Assembly: GCA_028288395.1 (NCBI GenBank)
Contig: JAQBNV010000326.1
Coordinates: 1 to 15,122, forward strand
DNA: 15,122 bases
Reading direction: 5' to 3'
Source: Adhaeribacter sp.
GTDB lineage: Bacteria > Bacteroidota > Bacteroidia > Cytophagales > Hymenobacteraceae
This document shows, in pieces, positions 1 through 6,839 of the stretch. A program made the translations under genes and the position numbers. Below the pieces are notes generated by a model. That model saw nothing but the letters and a program-made list of their open reading frames with translations. It ran no database searches and had not been told where the DNA came from. Within the stretch, counting starts at the first letter, position 1, and each line of letters starts with the position of its first letter.

Positions 1-32
1 TGATTTACTTTAACCTTATGACTTAATATATT

Positions 33-2111
33 TTAGGTTTCGGGCACCGGCGTTTTCTCAAAAGCCGGATTTAGTTCTTTTAAAAAGTGGTAAGAAGAAA
101 ATTGAGAACGAACTTCTGGGCCTACGCCGCGGTGCAGGTACTCGTTTTGAGTATTGCGGGCTTTTACATTATCGGCAAGCTGCAGGTCTATTAAATGCCG
201 TATCTCCTGTCGCAGAATGGGATCCAGAATCGGAAAACCGGCCTCAATGCGGCGGTTTAGGTTGCGGGTCATCCAGTCGGCGGAGGCGATATAAAGCTTT
301 TCGTCCTGGTTGTTGCAGAAAATATATACCCGGGCGTGCTCTAAATACCGGTCGATGATGCTGCGCGCCGTAATGTTTTCGCTCAGGCCCGGTATACCCG
401 GCACCAGGCTGCAAATGCCCCGCACAATCAGCTCAATTTTTACCCCGGCTTTGCTGGCTTCGTACAGTCGCAAAATCATGCGTTGGTCCTGCAGGGCATT
501 CATTTTTAAAATCATGTAAGCCGGCAAACCTTTTTTGGCATTCCGGATTTCTTCGTTAATCAGGTCGTTAAAGCGATCGCGCATGTTAAAAGGGGCCACC
601 AGCAAATTTTTAAAACGCTTATTCGTCAGGCGGTCGAAAAAGAACTGAAATACTTTTTCCACATCTTTCGTCAGGCGTACATCACGGGTAAACAAGGCGT
701 GGTCGGCGTAAATAAATGAAGTTACTTCGTTGTAGTTACCGGTGCTTAAATAGGCATAGTTTACCATTTTACGGCCTTCCTGGCGGGTAACCAAGCCTAA
801 TTTGGTATGTACTTTATAGCCTTCTACGCCATATATAACGGTGGCACCGGCCTTCTCCAGCTTTTGGGCCCAGTAAATATTCGATTCTTCGTCGAAACGG
901 GCTTTCAGCTCCACCACTACAGTTACCAGTTTGCCGTTTTCGGCGGCTTTCACCAGGGCTTTGGCCACTTTAGATTTTTCGGCTACGCGGTAAAGGGTGG
1001 CACTGATGGTCCGGACGGCCGGATCTATCGCCGCTTCCTCGAAAAACCGGATAACGTACTCGAAAGACTGGTAAGGATAGTGCAGCAGAAAATCCTGGTG
1101 GTAAATAGCTTCCAGCATGCTCTTATGAAACCGTAACTGCGGGTGGGGCAGGGTCGGTTGCGGCTCGTACTTTAAGTGGGGCAGGTTAAAATCCGGGAAG
1201 CCAAAAAAATCGCGGAAGTTGTGGTATTTGCTGCCGCTGATCAGTTCTTCGTCGGTAATGCCCGTTTTTATTTGAATAACATCCAGCAGGGCAGCCGGGG
1301 TCGTAGGGTCGTAAAGCAGGCGGGCCGGGTAACCGGTTTCGCGTTTTTTCAGGCTACGCTGGATCTTGGCCATCAGGTTACCCGATACTTCTTCTTCAAT
1401 GTCCAGTTCGGCATCGCGCGATATTTTAATGGCATACGCTTCGGCCTGGGTATAATCAGGGAATAACTGGGGCAGGCAAAAACTGATAACGTCTTCCAGG
1501 AACATCACATACCGGTTGCCGTCGTGTTCGGGCAATTTTACAAAGCGCCCGCCGTGTTTTTTAACAGGCAGTTCCATCAGGGCAAAAGCTTCGGGGTGCA
1601 GGCGGGTATTCTGGGGTTGAAAAAGCCGGATGCCCAGATATACTACCTGATCTTTGAGGAAAAAGTGCGGCACGCCATCGGAGAGCATTACCGGAGTAAG
1701 GTGTTTTCTGATATTTTCCTCAAAATAAGTATTTACAAATTCCTGTTGCTCCGGGCTGAGTTCTTTTTCGTTCAGCAGGAATATTTTTTCGGCGCGTAAA
1801 TCCGGTAAAATATGGTTCCGGAATATTTCGCCGAGTTCGTGTTGCTGCCGGGTTACTTCCTCCAGAATATTGTCAAGTTCCTGCGCAGGGTCTTCCCGGA
1901 GTTTCTGCAGGGTTTTTCTTTTTAATTTAATCAGCCGTTTCAGGGTAGCCACCCGCACCTTAAAATATTCATCGAGATTCGAAGAAAAGATGGCCATAAA
2001 CTTAATGCGTTCCAGCAAGGGCACCCCTGGATCTTTGGCTTCCTGTAATACCCGATGGTTAAAAGCCAACCAGCTTAGTTCACGGTTAAATATTTTCTTG
2101 TCTTTTTCCAT
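33..2111 (-). CDS. ppk1: Polyphosphate kinase 1 (Ppk1)
   Basis: Polyphosphate kinase transfers the terminal phosphate of ATP reversibly onto a growing inorganic polyphosphate chain through a phosphohistidine intermediate. The 692-residue protein has the full length of the PPK1 family, with an N domain (about 1-110), an H domain (about 115-315) and two phospholipase-D-like C domains (about 320-690). The residues known from the E. coli enzyme fall at the same numbers: Asn45 in SSNLDE, Arg375 in YRV, Arg405 in KARF, the phosphorylated His435 in VHTKLGL and His592 in YLEHARV. The start at 2111 gives MEKDKKIFNRELSWLAFN, the standard family N-terminus. It lies downstream of sixA and hflX on the same strand, but a 255-bp gap with hairpins suggests its own promoter. 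No TAnnTTTG box is obvious. An intact, active enzyme is expected. Confidence 0.97.
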   Translation of the reverse strand: MEKDKKIFNRELSWLAFNHRVLQEAKDPGVPLLERIKFMAIFSSNLDEYFKVRVATLKRLIKLKRKTLQKLREDPAQELDNILEEVTRQQHELGEIFRNHILPDLRAEKIFLLNEKELSPEQQEFVNTYFEENIRKHLTPVMLSDGVPHFFLKDQVVYLGIRLFQPQNTRLHPEAFALMELPVKKHGGRFVKLPEHDGNRYVMFLEDVISFCLPQLFPDYTQAEAYAIKISRDAELDIEEEVSGNLMAKIQRSLKKRETGYPARLLYDPTTPAALLDVIQIKTGITDEELISGSKYHNFRDFFGFPDFNLPHLKYEPQPTLPHPQLRFHKSMLEAIYHQDFLLHYPYQSFEYVIRFFEEAAIDPAVRTISATLYRVAEKSKVAKALVKAAENGKLVTVVVELKARFDEESNIYWAQKLEKAGATVIYGVEGYKVHTKLGLVTRQEGRKMVNYAYLSTGNYNEVTSFIYADHALFTRDVRLTKDVEKVFQFFFDRLTNKRFKNLLVAPFNMRDRFNDLINEEIRNAKKGLPAYMILKMNALQDQRMILRLYEASKAGVKIELIVRGICSLVPGIPGLSENITARSIIDRYLEHARVYIFCNNQDEKLYIASADWMTRNLNRRIEAGFPILDPILRQEIRHLIDLQLADNVKARNTQNEYLHRGVGPEVRSQFSSYHFLKELNPAFEKTPVPET

Positions 2112-2366
2112 AATATTTTTTTCTGTTAATAAACCGGTAACGGTTTTAAAGCGACGATGACTAGCCGGTTCATAACCGGTTTCTTACGATAAGCGCCGGC
2201 CTGGCCCTTAGTCGCAAGCATCAACACCCGGTAAACTACCGGGTGGGCGGCACTTGTTATGCCTGTATAATTAAAGGCGCTGAATATATTTTTACTACTG
2301 CCTTTCTTTGCCCGAAACCAGCTGCACCCAAACAGTTATTTGGTTTGGTTCAGGCCAGCCGATAAT
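2112..2366. other. 255-bp gap between sixA and ppk1 with several small inverted repeats
   Basis: No coding sequence is supported here. The gap holds at least three perfect small palindromes: AAACCG/CGGTTT around a GTAA loop (2131-2146), CCGGTT/AACCGG around CAT (2165-2179), and a 9-bp stem CACCCGGTA/TACCGGGTG around AAC (2225-2245). On the minus strand they lie after sixA and before ppk1, so they could be termination, mRNA-stability or protein-binding elements. None is followed by a convincing T-tract on either strand. Confidence 0.6.
2225..2245. repeat. Perfect 9-bp stem, 3-nt loop inverted repeat
   Basis: CACCCGGTA (2225-2233) and TACCGGGTG (2237-2245) are exact reverse complements around AAC. 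This is the most stable small hairpin between sixA and ppk1. It may end or protect the sixA transcript, but the absence of a U-tract argues against a classical intrinsic terminator. Confidence 0.6.
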
Positions 2367-2864
2367 TTAAGTAGTATGATTTTTTGGAATGTCAAAGAAT
2401 ACCAGGTTACCGTTTTCCTTATTTATTTCGGCCCAGGTACCGCAATTAAATTGCAGACAAACTACGCCGGCGGTAGGCATGGTAGGTACCAGGTCGGGCG
2501 ATAACATATTGGCTAGTTCCGTAATGGTAAAATTATGCCCTACCAACATTACCTTTTCAAACTGGTTCGGAATATTATTAATAATGGCAAGCAGTTCCTG
2601 TTTGTTCGCTTTGTATATTTCCTCTTCCACCGCAATCTTTTCGGGGTCGTATTCCAGTTCTTTGGCAACCAGTGTAGCAGTAGTCAGGGCGCGCACGGCA
2701 GAGCTGGTAACAATTAAATCAACCGTTACCTCCCGCGAGGCGAGTTCGCGGCCCATAAGGGGGGCATCTTTGCGCCCGCGGTTATTCAGGGGCCGATCGT
2801 GGTCGCTCAGTTCTTCAAAGTCCCAGCTCGATTTGGCATGCCGTAATAGGTATAAGGTTTTCAT
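2367..2864 (-). CDS. sixA: SixA-type histidine phosphatase
   Basis: This is a short (165 aa) member of the histidine phosphatase (phosphoglycerate mutase-like) superfamily. SixA of E. coli removes phosphate from phosphohistidine on signalling proteins; the substrate here is not shown by the sequence. The catalytic motif is LLRHAKS with Arg8 and His9, the SixA form (RHA) rather than RHG. Arg58 in SSAVRA and the second catalytic His110 in VGHN complete the pocket, and the acidic residue is probably Glu82. The family's usual length is about 160 residues, so the protein is complete. There is no signal peptide, so it is cytoplasmic. It is 98 bp downstream of hflX and 255 bp upstream of ppk1, both on the same strand. 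A link between a phosphohistidine phosphatase and polyphosphate metabolism is an inference from position only. Confidence 0.9.
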   Translation of the reverse strand: MKTLYLLRHAKSSWDFEELSDHDRPLNNRGRKDAPLMGRELASREVTVDLIVTSSAVRALTTATLVAKELEYDPEKIAVEEEIYKANKQELLAIINNIPNQFEKVMLVGHNFTITELANMLSPDLVPTMPTAGVVCLQFNCGTWAEINKENGNLVFFDIPKNHTT

Positions 2865-2962
2865 AAATTACTTTAGGGTTGTACGCGAATTATTTGTCTT
2901 TTACTTGTTTCAGGGTAAAAGGATGTTGTTTCCCTAACCGGAGACCAAAACAATACTATCAT

Positions 2963-4177
2963 TTACTGGTAGTTTTCGGCAGAATGGGGGCTGGGTGCAT
3001 TGGGGTATCGCTCGAAGTGGATAGCGCCCACCCGTTGAACCAGCTCTTCGCGCAAGATATCAATATTTAGGCTGTTTTTCGCCGAAATAAAAATGGCCGG
3101 TGCGTGTACTTTAGCCATGTACGTAGCTTTCAGGTCTTCCAGCGTGGGCTTTTCGGCGCCTTCACCCATGTCGTTCAATTCTTCGGCCTCCTGCGTACGG
3201 TACTGGTCTATTTTATTAAAGATCAGCAACATGGGCTTTTCGCCCGATTCAATGTCTTTCAACGTTTTGTTTACCACCTCTATTTGCTCTTCGAAAGAAG
3301 GATGCGAAATATCTACTACGTGCAGGAGTAAATCTGCCTCGCGGATCTCATCTAGGGTAGATTTAAAACTTTCGATGAGGCGGGTGGGCAGTTTCCGGAT
3401 AAAACCTACCGTATCGGAAAGCAGGAAGGGAACATTGTCGAGTACTACTTTACGAACGGTGGCATCTACGGTGGCAAATAATTTATTTTCGGCAAATACC
3501 TCCGATTTAGACAGCACGTTCATGAGCGTAGATTTGCCCACGTTGGTATAGCCCACCAGAGCTACCCGCACCAGATCGGTGCGCGACTTGCGCTGCTGGT
3601 AGTTTTGTTTATCCAGCTTTTCGAGTTTATCACGGAGTAACGCAATTTTATCGCGTACTACCCGGCGGTCAGTTTCAATTTCAGTCTCACCCGGGCCCCG
3701 CATCCCTATACCGCCTTTCTGCCGCGATAAGTGGGTCCAGAGGTTGGTTAAACGGGGCAGGAAATATTGGTACTGCGCCATTTCTACCTGGGTACGCGAT
3801 TGTGCTGTTTTGGCCCGTTGGGCAAATATATCCAGAATGAGCAGGCTGCGGTCTACAATTTTCACCTGTAATTCGCGTTCTAAATTGCGGACCTGCGAGG
3901 GAGTTAAGTCATCGTCAAAAATGACCATGTCGATATTAAATTCAATTACAAAAGCTTTAATTTCTTCCAGTTTGCCTTTGCCTACAAAGGTGCGGCTATC
4001 GGGGTGTTCGAGTTTCTGGACGAAGCGTTTTACCGTCACGGCTCCTACTGTTTCAGTCAGGAAAGCCAGTTCGGCTAAATATTCTTCGGTTTTTTCATCA
4101 GCCTGGGTTTTGCTGGGTACGGCCACCAAAATGGCGGTCTCTTTTTCTTTGGCAGTTTCGTGCAATTTTTTAGCCAT
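2963..4177 (-). CDS. hflX: Ribosome-associated GTPase HflX
   Basis: HflX binds the 50S subunit and splits stalled or hibernating ribosomes after stress, driven by GTP. The 404-residue protein has the N-terminal HflX domain (about 15-150), including TFVGKGKLEEI and DDDLTPSQVRNLE, the linker signature GGIGMRGPGETEIETDRR (155-172), a helical region, and a complete G domain: G1 GYTNVGKST (209-217), G2 FATVDAT (234-240), G3 DTVG (255-258), G4 NKID (321-324) and G5 SAK (365-367). The C-terminal tail after about 380 is short and poorly structured. The start at 4177 (MAKKLHETAKEKETA) is a charged N-terminal extension typical of Bacteroidota HflX. It is the first gene of a minus-strand run with sixA and ppk1, divergent from the glycosyltransferase gene across a 240-bp gap. 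Confidence 0.96.
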   Translation of the reverse strand: MAKKLHETAKEKETAILVAVPSKTQADEKTEEYLAELAFLTETVGAVTVKRFVQKLEHPDSRTFVGKGKLEEIKAFVIEFNIDMVIFDDDLTPSQVRNLERELQVKIVDRSLLILDIFAQRAKTAQSRTQVEMAQYQYFLPRLTNLWTHLSRQKGGIGMRGPGETEIETDRRVVRDKIALLRDKLEKLDKQNYQQRKSRTDLVRVALVGYTNVGKSTLMNVLSKSEVFAENKLFATVDATVRKVVLDNVPFLLSDTVGFIRKLPTRLIESFKSTLDEIREADLLLHVVDISHPSFEEQIEVVNKTLKDIESGEKPMLLIFNKIDQYRTQEAEELNDMGEGAEKPTLEDLKATYMAKVHAPAIFISAKNSLNIDILREELVQRVGAIHFERYPNAPSPHSAENYQ

Positions 4178-4327
4178 GTAAAGCTTATGGGTTAAAGCGG
4201 ATTTAAGTTAGGTTAAAGTTTGGCCTGCTTACCCGCAACAGCAACAGGCGAAGAAAGTATACGTAAAGGTACTGGGTAAAAGCGAAGATTGATGAGATAA
4301 ACTTGCTGCAAAAAGCAGAATTTAATT

Positions 4328-4344
4328 TTACCGGTGTCCGGTAA
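4328..4344. repeat. Perfect inverted repeat in the divergent hflX/glycosyltransferase gap
   Basis: TTACCGG (4328-4334) and CCGGTAA (4338-4344) are exact reverse complements around TGT. It lies 44 bp upstream of the glycosyltransferase promoter box, where an operator would be possible; no regulator is known. A weaker stem, CTGC/GCAG around AAAAA, lies at 4306-4318. The rest of the 240-bp gap (4178-4417) shows nothing else I can name. Confidence 0.45.
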
Positions 4345-4387
4345 TCCCTTGAAAATTAAAATCCTGAATATTTAAAGTAAATCCTGG

Positions 4388-4395
4388 TATCTTTG
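4388..4395 (+). promoter_or_regulatory. Bacteroidota-type -7 box (TATCTTTG)
   Basis: TATCTTTG matches the TAnnTTTG -7 consensus of Bacteroidota exactly and lies 22 nt before the ATG of the glycosyltransferase gene, giving a predicted leader of about 16 nt. The matching -33 TTG is not clear; the nearest candidate is CCTG at 4363-4366. Confidence 0.5.
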
Positions 4396-4417
4396 CGGCC
4401 CGACGGTCATTTGCTCT

Positions 4418-5545
4418 ATGCGTATTGCTATTGTTATCAATAAGTCTTGGAATATTTATAACTTCCGAATGGGTTTGGTTAATGCCTTTCTGAAACTCGG
4501 ATACGAGGTAGTAGCCATTGCCCCCGAAGATGAATATTCACAGAAACTGGTAGTGGCCGGTTGTCGCTATTTTCCCATCAGTATGGAAAATAAAGGCACC
4601 AACCCGCTGGAAGACTTATTGCTGACCAAACGTTTCTACGATTGTTACCGGCGCGTAAAACCAGATGTTATTCTGCAATACACCATAAAACCCAATATTT
4701 ACGGTTCGTTTGCGGCTAAGCTGGCGGGTATCCCCACCATTAATAATGTGTCGGGTCTCGGCACGGTATTCATTGTCCGGAACTTTGTATCGAAGGTAGC
4801 GTTAAAATTATATAAGTTTGCTTTCCGGTATCCATCAAAGGTGTTTTTCCAGAACAAAGAAGACCGGCAATTATTTCTGGATCACCGGCTGATCAGGGAG
4901 CAGATTACCGACGTGCTGCCAGGATCGGGGATTGATACCGAACGTTTTAAACCGGCTCCGGTTTTTACCCGCAACCCGCGTTTTACTTTTTTAATGGTGG
5001 CCCGGGTGCTCTACGAAAAAGGAGTAGTGGAATACGTGGAGGCGGCCCGGATTATAAAAGAAAAATATCCGGAAGTGCGTTGCCAGTTGCTGGGCGGAAT
5101 CGATGAATCGGGCAATATTGGCATTAAACGGTCGGTGTTTGAGACCTGGGTGGAGGAAGGAGCCATTGAATATTTAGGTACCTCTAAGGTGGTAGAAGCC
5201 CATCTTACCCACGCCGACTGCGTGGTTTTGCCTTCTTACCGCGAAGGTACCCCCAAAACTTTGCTCGAAGCGGCGGCAATGGGTAAGCCCATTGTAACGA
5301 CCAACGTGCCGGGTTGCCGCGAAACGGTAGTAGAAGGACAGAACGGCTTTTTGTGCGAAGTAAAAAACAGCCAGGACCTGGCCGATAAAATGATTAAAAT
5401 GTACCAGCTTTCGGCGGCGGCACTGGAGGAAATGGGTAAAGCCAGTCGCCAGTTGGCCGAAGAAAAGTTTGATGAACGGTACGTGATAGCCAAATATGTA
5501 AGTGCGGTGCAGGCGGTTACAAAAAGGGCGGCTAGAAGGCGGTAA
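4418..5545 (+). CDS. GT4-family glycosyltransferase (surface polysaccharide)
   Basis: This 375-residue protein has the two Rossmann-like halves of a GT-B enzyme. The acceptor half (about 1-180) begins MRIAIVINKSWNIYNFRMGL, and the donor half (about 185-350) contains FLMVARVLYEKG and the GT4 EX7E motif, Glu276 and Glu284, in SYREGTPKTLLE followed by AAAMGKPIVTT. It resembles the CapM/PglA-type subgroup of GT4, which adds a sugar to a lipid-linked glycan on the cytoplasmic face. Sugar and acceptor cannot be read from the sequence. The tail is strongly basic (RRAARRR-like, 368-375), which may help membrane contact. It is followed 45 bp later by rmlC, so involvement in a deoxysugar-containing surface glycan is a reasonable inference, although the usual rmlA, rmlB and rmlD genes are not in this window. 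Confidence 0.88.
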   Translation: MRIAIVINKSWNIYNFRMGLVNAFLKLGYEVVAIAPEDEYSQKLVVAGCRYFPISMENKGTNPLEDLLLTKRFYDCYRRVKPDVILQYTIKPNIYGSFAAKLAGIPTINNVSGLGTVFIVRNFVSKVALKLYKFAFRYPSKVFFQNKEDRQLFLDHRLIREQITDVLPGSGIDTERFKPAPVFTRNPRFTFLMVARVLYEKGVVEYVEAARIIKEKYPEVRCQLLGGIDESGNIGIKRSVFETWVEEGAIEYLGTSKVVEAHLTHADCVVLPSYREGTPKTLLEAAAMGKPIVTTNVPGCRETVVEGQNGFLCEVKNSQDLADKMIKMYQLSAAALEEMGKASRQLAEEKFDERYVIAKYVSAVQAVTKRAARRR

Positions 5546-5562
5546 GTTTTTTGCAGAAAAGA

Positions 5563-5570
5563 TAACTTTG
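5563..5570 (+). promoter_or_regulatory. Bacteroidota-type -7 box (TAACTTTG)
   Basis: TAACTTTG fits TAnnTTTG exactly, 20 nt before the rmlC start, the same spacing as the box before the upstream glycosyltransferase gene. It suggests that rmlC can be transcribed on its own despite the 45-bp gap. A -33 TTG at the standard distance is not seen. Confidence 0.4.
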
Positions 5571-5590
5571 CTTAATTTATTAAAAGATTA

Positions 5591-6133
5591 ATGGAGTTTA
5601 AAAGATTCGGAATAGAAGGTTTAGTAGAAATAATTCCCCGTAAATTTGGCGATAGCCGTGGATTTTTCTTTGAATCGTATAGCCATAAAGTATTTGCCGA
5701 AGCCGGGATCGACGAAGTTTTTGTGCAGGATAACCAGTCGCTGTCGCAGCCGGGTGTTTTAAGAGGTTTGCACTTTCAGCGGCCGCCTTACGCCCAGGGC
5801 AAACTGGTGCGGGTTTCGTCGGGCAGCGCCCTGGATGTGGCCGTAGATATTCGTAAGAACTCTCCTACGTATGGCCAACACCTGGCCTGTTTGCTAAATA
5901 CCGAGCAGTGCAACATGTTTTACGTGCCGCCGGGCTTTGCCCATGGTTTTGTAGCCCTCGAAGAAAATACTACTTTCCTGTATAAATGCACCAATTACTA
6001 CCACCCGGTAGCGGAAGGCGGCATCAAGTGGAACGATCCCGATTTAAATATTGATTGGAATATCCGGGAGCCGTTGGTTTCGGCAAAAGATGCGGTTTTG
6101 CCGGCTTTCGGAGCTTTCGACTCTCCTTTTTAA
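5591..6133 (+). CDS. rfbC: dTDP-4-dehydrorhamnose 3,5-epimerase
   Basis: RmlC/RfbC converts dTDP-4-keto-6-deoxy-D-glucose to dTDP-4-keto-L-rhamnose, the third step of dTDP-L-rhamnose synthesis, in the cytoplasm. The 180-residue protein matches the family length and forms a cupin. Visible landmarks are PRKFGDSRGFFFESY (16-30), QDNQSLSQPGVLRGLHFQ with the catalytic base His61, Lys71 in QGKLV, the VPPGFAHGF cupin motif (112-120), Tyr131 in FLYKCTNYY and an aspartate in SAKDAVLP (Asp167) expected to pair with the histidine. The start at 5591 gives MEFKRFGIEGL, usual for the family. No partner of the rhamnose pathway is adjacent except the upstream GT4 gene. It is followed by a 138-bp AT-rich gap. 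Confidence 0.95.
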   Translation: MEFKRFGIEGLVEIIPRKFGDSRGFFFESYSHKVFAEAGIDEVFVQDNQSLSQPGVLRGLHFQRPPYAQGKLVRVSSGSALDVAVDIRKNSPTYGQHLACLLNTEQCNMFYVPPGFAHGFVALEENTTFLYKCTNYYHPVAEGGIKWNDPDLNIDWNIREPLVSAKDAVLPAFGAFDSPF

Positions 6134-6242
6134 TTCATTCATTATGCTGGCCAAATAAATAGTTCTGGAAAAGTTATTTATTAAAAATATACCTTATTTT
6201 AGTATAAATATTCAATTGGCCTAAACTTTTTAAAGGACCGGT

Positions 6243-6250
6243 TAGTTTTA
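6243..6250 (+). promoter_or_regulatory. Possible -7 box of tatA (TAGTTTTA)
   Basis: TAGTTTTA matches TAnnTTTG at all fixed positions but the last and lies 21 nt before the tatA start, the spacing seen before the two genes upstream. A TTG at 6216-6218 is 24 bp upstream, longer than the usual 19-21. Weak on its own. Confidence 0.3.
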
Positions 6251-6271
6251 ATAAATATAACTTAAAACCAC

Positions 6272-6631
6272 ATGGCACTAAACACAATACTTCTTTTCCT
6301 GGGCGACATAGGAGGGGGTGAGATAATGGTCATTATGTTAGCCGTGCTGCTAATGTTCGGAGCCGAAAAGATTCCGGGACTTGCCCGTTCGCTGGGCAAA
6401 GGTATCCGGGAGTTTAAGGATGCCACCGATGGCATCAAAAATGAAATAGAACGTTCTATTAATGATGATGAACCCCGGCGGCGCAATCCGAGAACGCCGG
6501 TAGTTGAGGAGCCGGTAGATCACTATCTGGTTGATCACTACCCGGTAGCTAATGCTGGTACAGCGCTGGAACCAAAAGACGAAAAAACGAAAACCGAAGA
6601 AACAAAAGCAGAAGAACCAAAAAGCCTCTGA
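6272..6631 (+). CDS. tatA: Twin-arginine translocase subunit TatA/E
   Basis: TatA forms the size-variable part of the Tat channel that moves folded proteins across the inner membrane. The 119-residue protein has a short N-terminal periplasmic stretch, one transmembrane helix (about 14-30, GGGEIMVIMLAVLLMFG), the FG-hinge (FGAEKIPGLARSLGKG, 29-44) and an amphipathic helix (about 45-62, IREFKDATDGIKNEI). These are the family hallmarks. The acidic tail (65-119) is low complexity, rich in E, K and P, with a small internal duplication VDHY-VDHY (82-90) that is also visible in the DNA. The tail is longer than in minimal TatA but of the usual disposable kind. TatC is not in the window; in Bacteroidota the tat genes are often scattered. 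An intrinsic terminator overlaps the stop codon. Confidence 0.93.
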   Translation: MALNTILLFLGDIGGGEIMVIMLAVLLMFGAEKIPGLARSLGKGIREFKDATDGIKNEIERSINDDEPRRRNPRTPVVEEPVDHYLVDHYPVANAGTALEPKDEKTKTEETKAEEPKSL

Positions 6632-6644
6632 AACAGAGGCTTTT
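6621..6644 (+). terminator. Intrinsic terminator overlapping the tatA stop codon
   Basis: AAAGCCTCTG (6621-6630) pairs perfectly with CAGAGGCTTT (6634-6643) around an AAA loop and runs directly into TTTTATTTT. The left arm contains the last tatA codons and part of the TGA stop (6629-6631), so the ribosome reaches into the terminator stem as it finishes. Confidence 0.85.
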
Positions 6645-6650
6645 ATTTTG

Positions 6651-6672
6651 GCGTTCCGGTACTTACATTACT
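6651..6672 (+). repeat. 22-bp exact direct repeat, copy 1
   Basis: A 22-bp stretch beginning GCGTTCCGG and ending CATTACT is repeated exactly at 6818-6839. This copy is intergenic, seven bases after the tatA terminator T-tract. Confidence 0.85.
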
Positions 6673-6718
6673 GATGTTACACCAAATATTTTTAGAGACA
6701 TTATCTAAGGTAAAAAGC

Positions 6719-6774
6719 TGTCATTCAGAAGGAACTTGTTGGTTACCGGCTAACAAGTTTCCTTTTGAATGACA
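6719..6774 (-). terminator. Imperfect long palindrome, probable murF terminator
   Basis: Arms 6719-6740 and 6752-6774 pair over about 21 positions with one mismatch and one bulged base, and further pairing (6738-6742 with 6750-6754) shortens the loop to about 7 nt. Read on the minus strand, the stem is followed after two bases by five T (complement of 6712-6716), as expected of an intrinsic terminator for murF. The outer arm TGTCATTC resembles dispersed intergenic palindromes that I recall from related genomes, so it may also be a REP-like element; that part is from memory. Confidence 0.65.
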
Positions 6775-6817
6775 ATATTTAGTTCGTTAAGTTTTTTAAG
6801 ACTGTGGGGCAAGTATT

Positions 6818-6839
6818 GCGTTCCGGTACTTACATTACT
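6818..6839 (+). repeat. 22-bp exact direct repeat, copy 2 (covers the murF 3' end)
   Basis: Identical over 22 bp to 6651-6672. This copy includes the murF stop codon (6830-6832) and the last codons Val-Met, so the other copy is a displaced duplicate of the murF end, 167 bp away. Confidence 0.85.

Noticed and set aside
2112..2366. A structured RNA or riboswitch before ppk1
   Set aside because: Only isolated short palindromes are visible; they do not combine into a multi-helix architecture I recognise.
2389..2937. A 182-codon open frame on the plus strand opposite sixA
   Set aside because: It is antisense to a gene with complete catalytic motifs; the peptide is Ser- and Arg-rich with no domain, typical of a shadow frame.
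3093..4181. Open frames of about 150 codons on the plus strand opposite hflX
   Set aside because: hflX has every GTPase motif; these are shadows.
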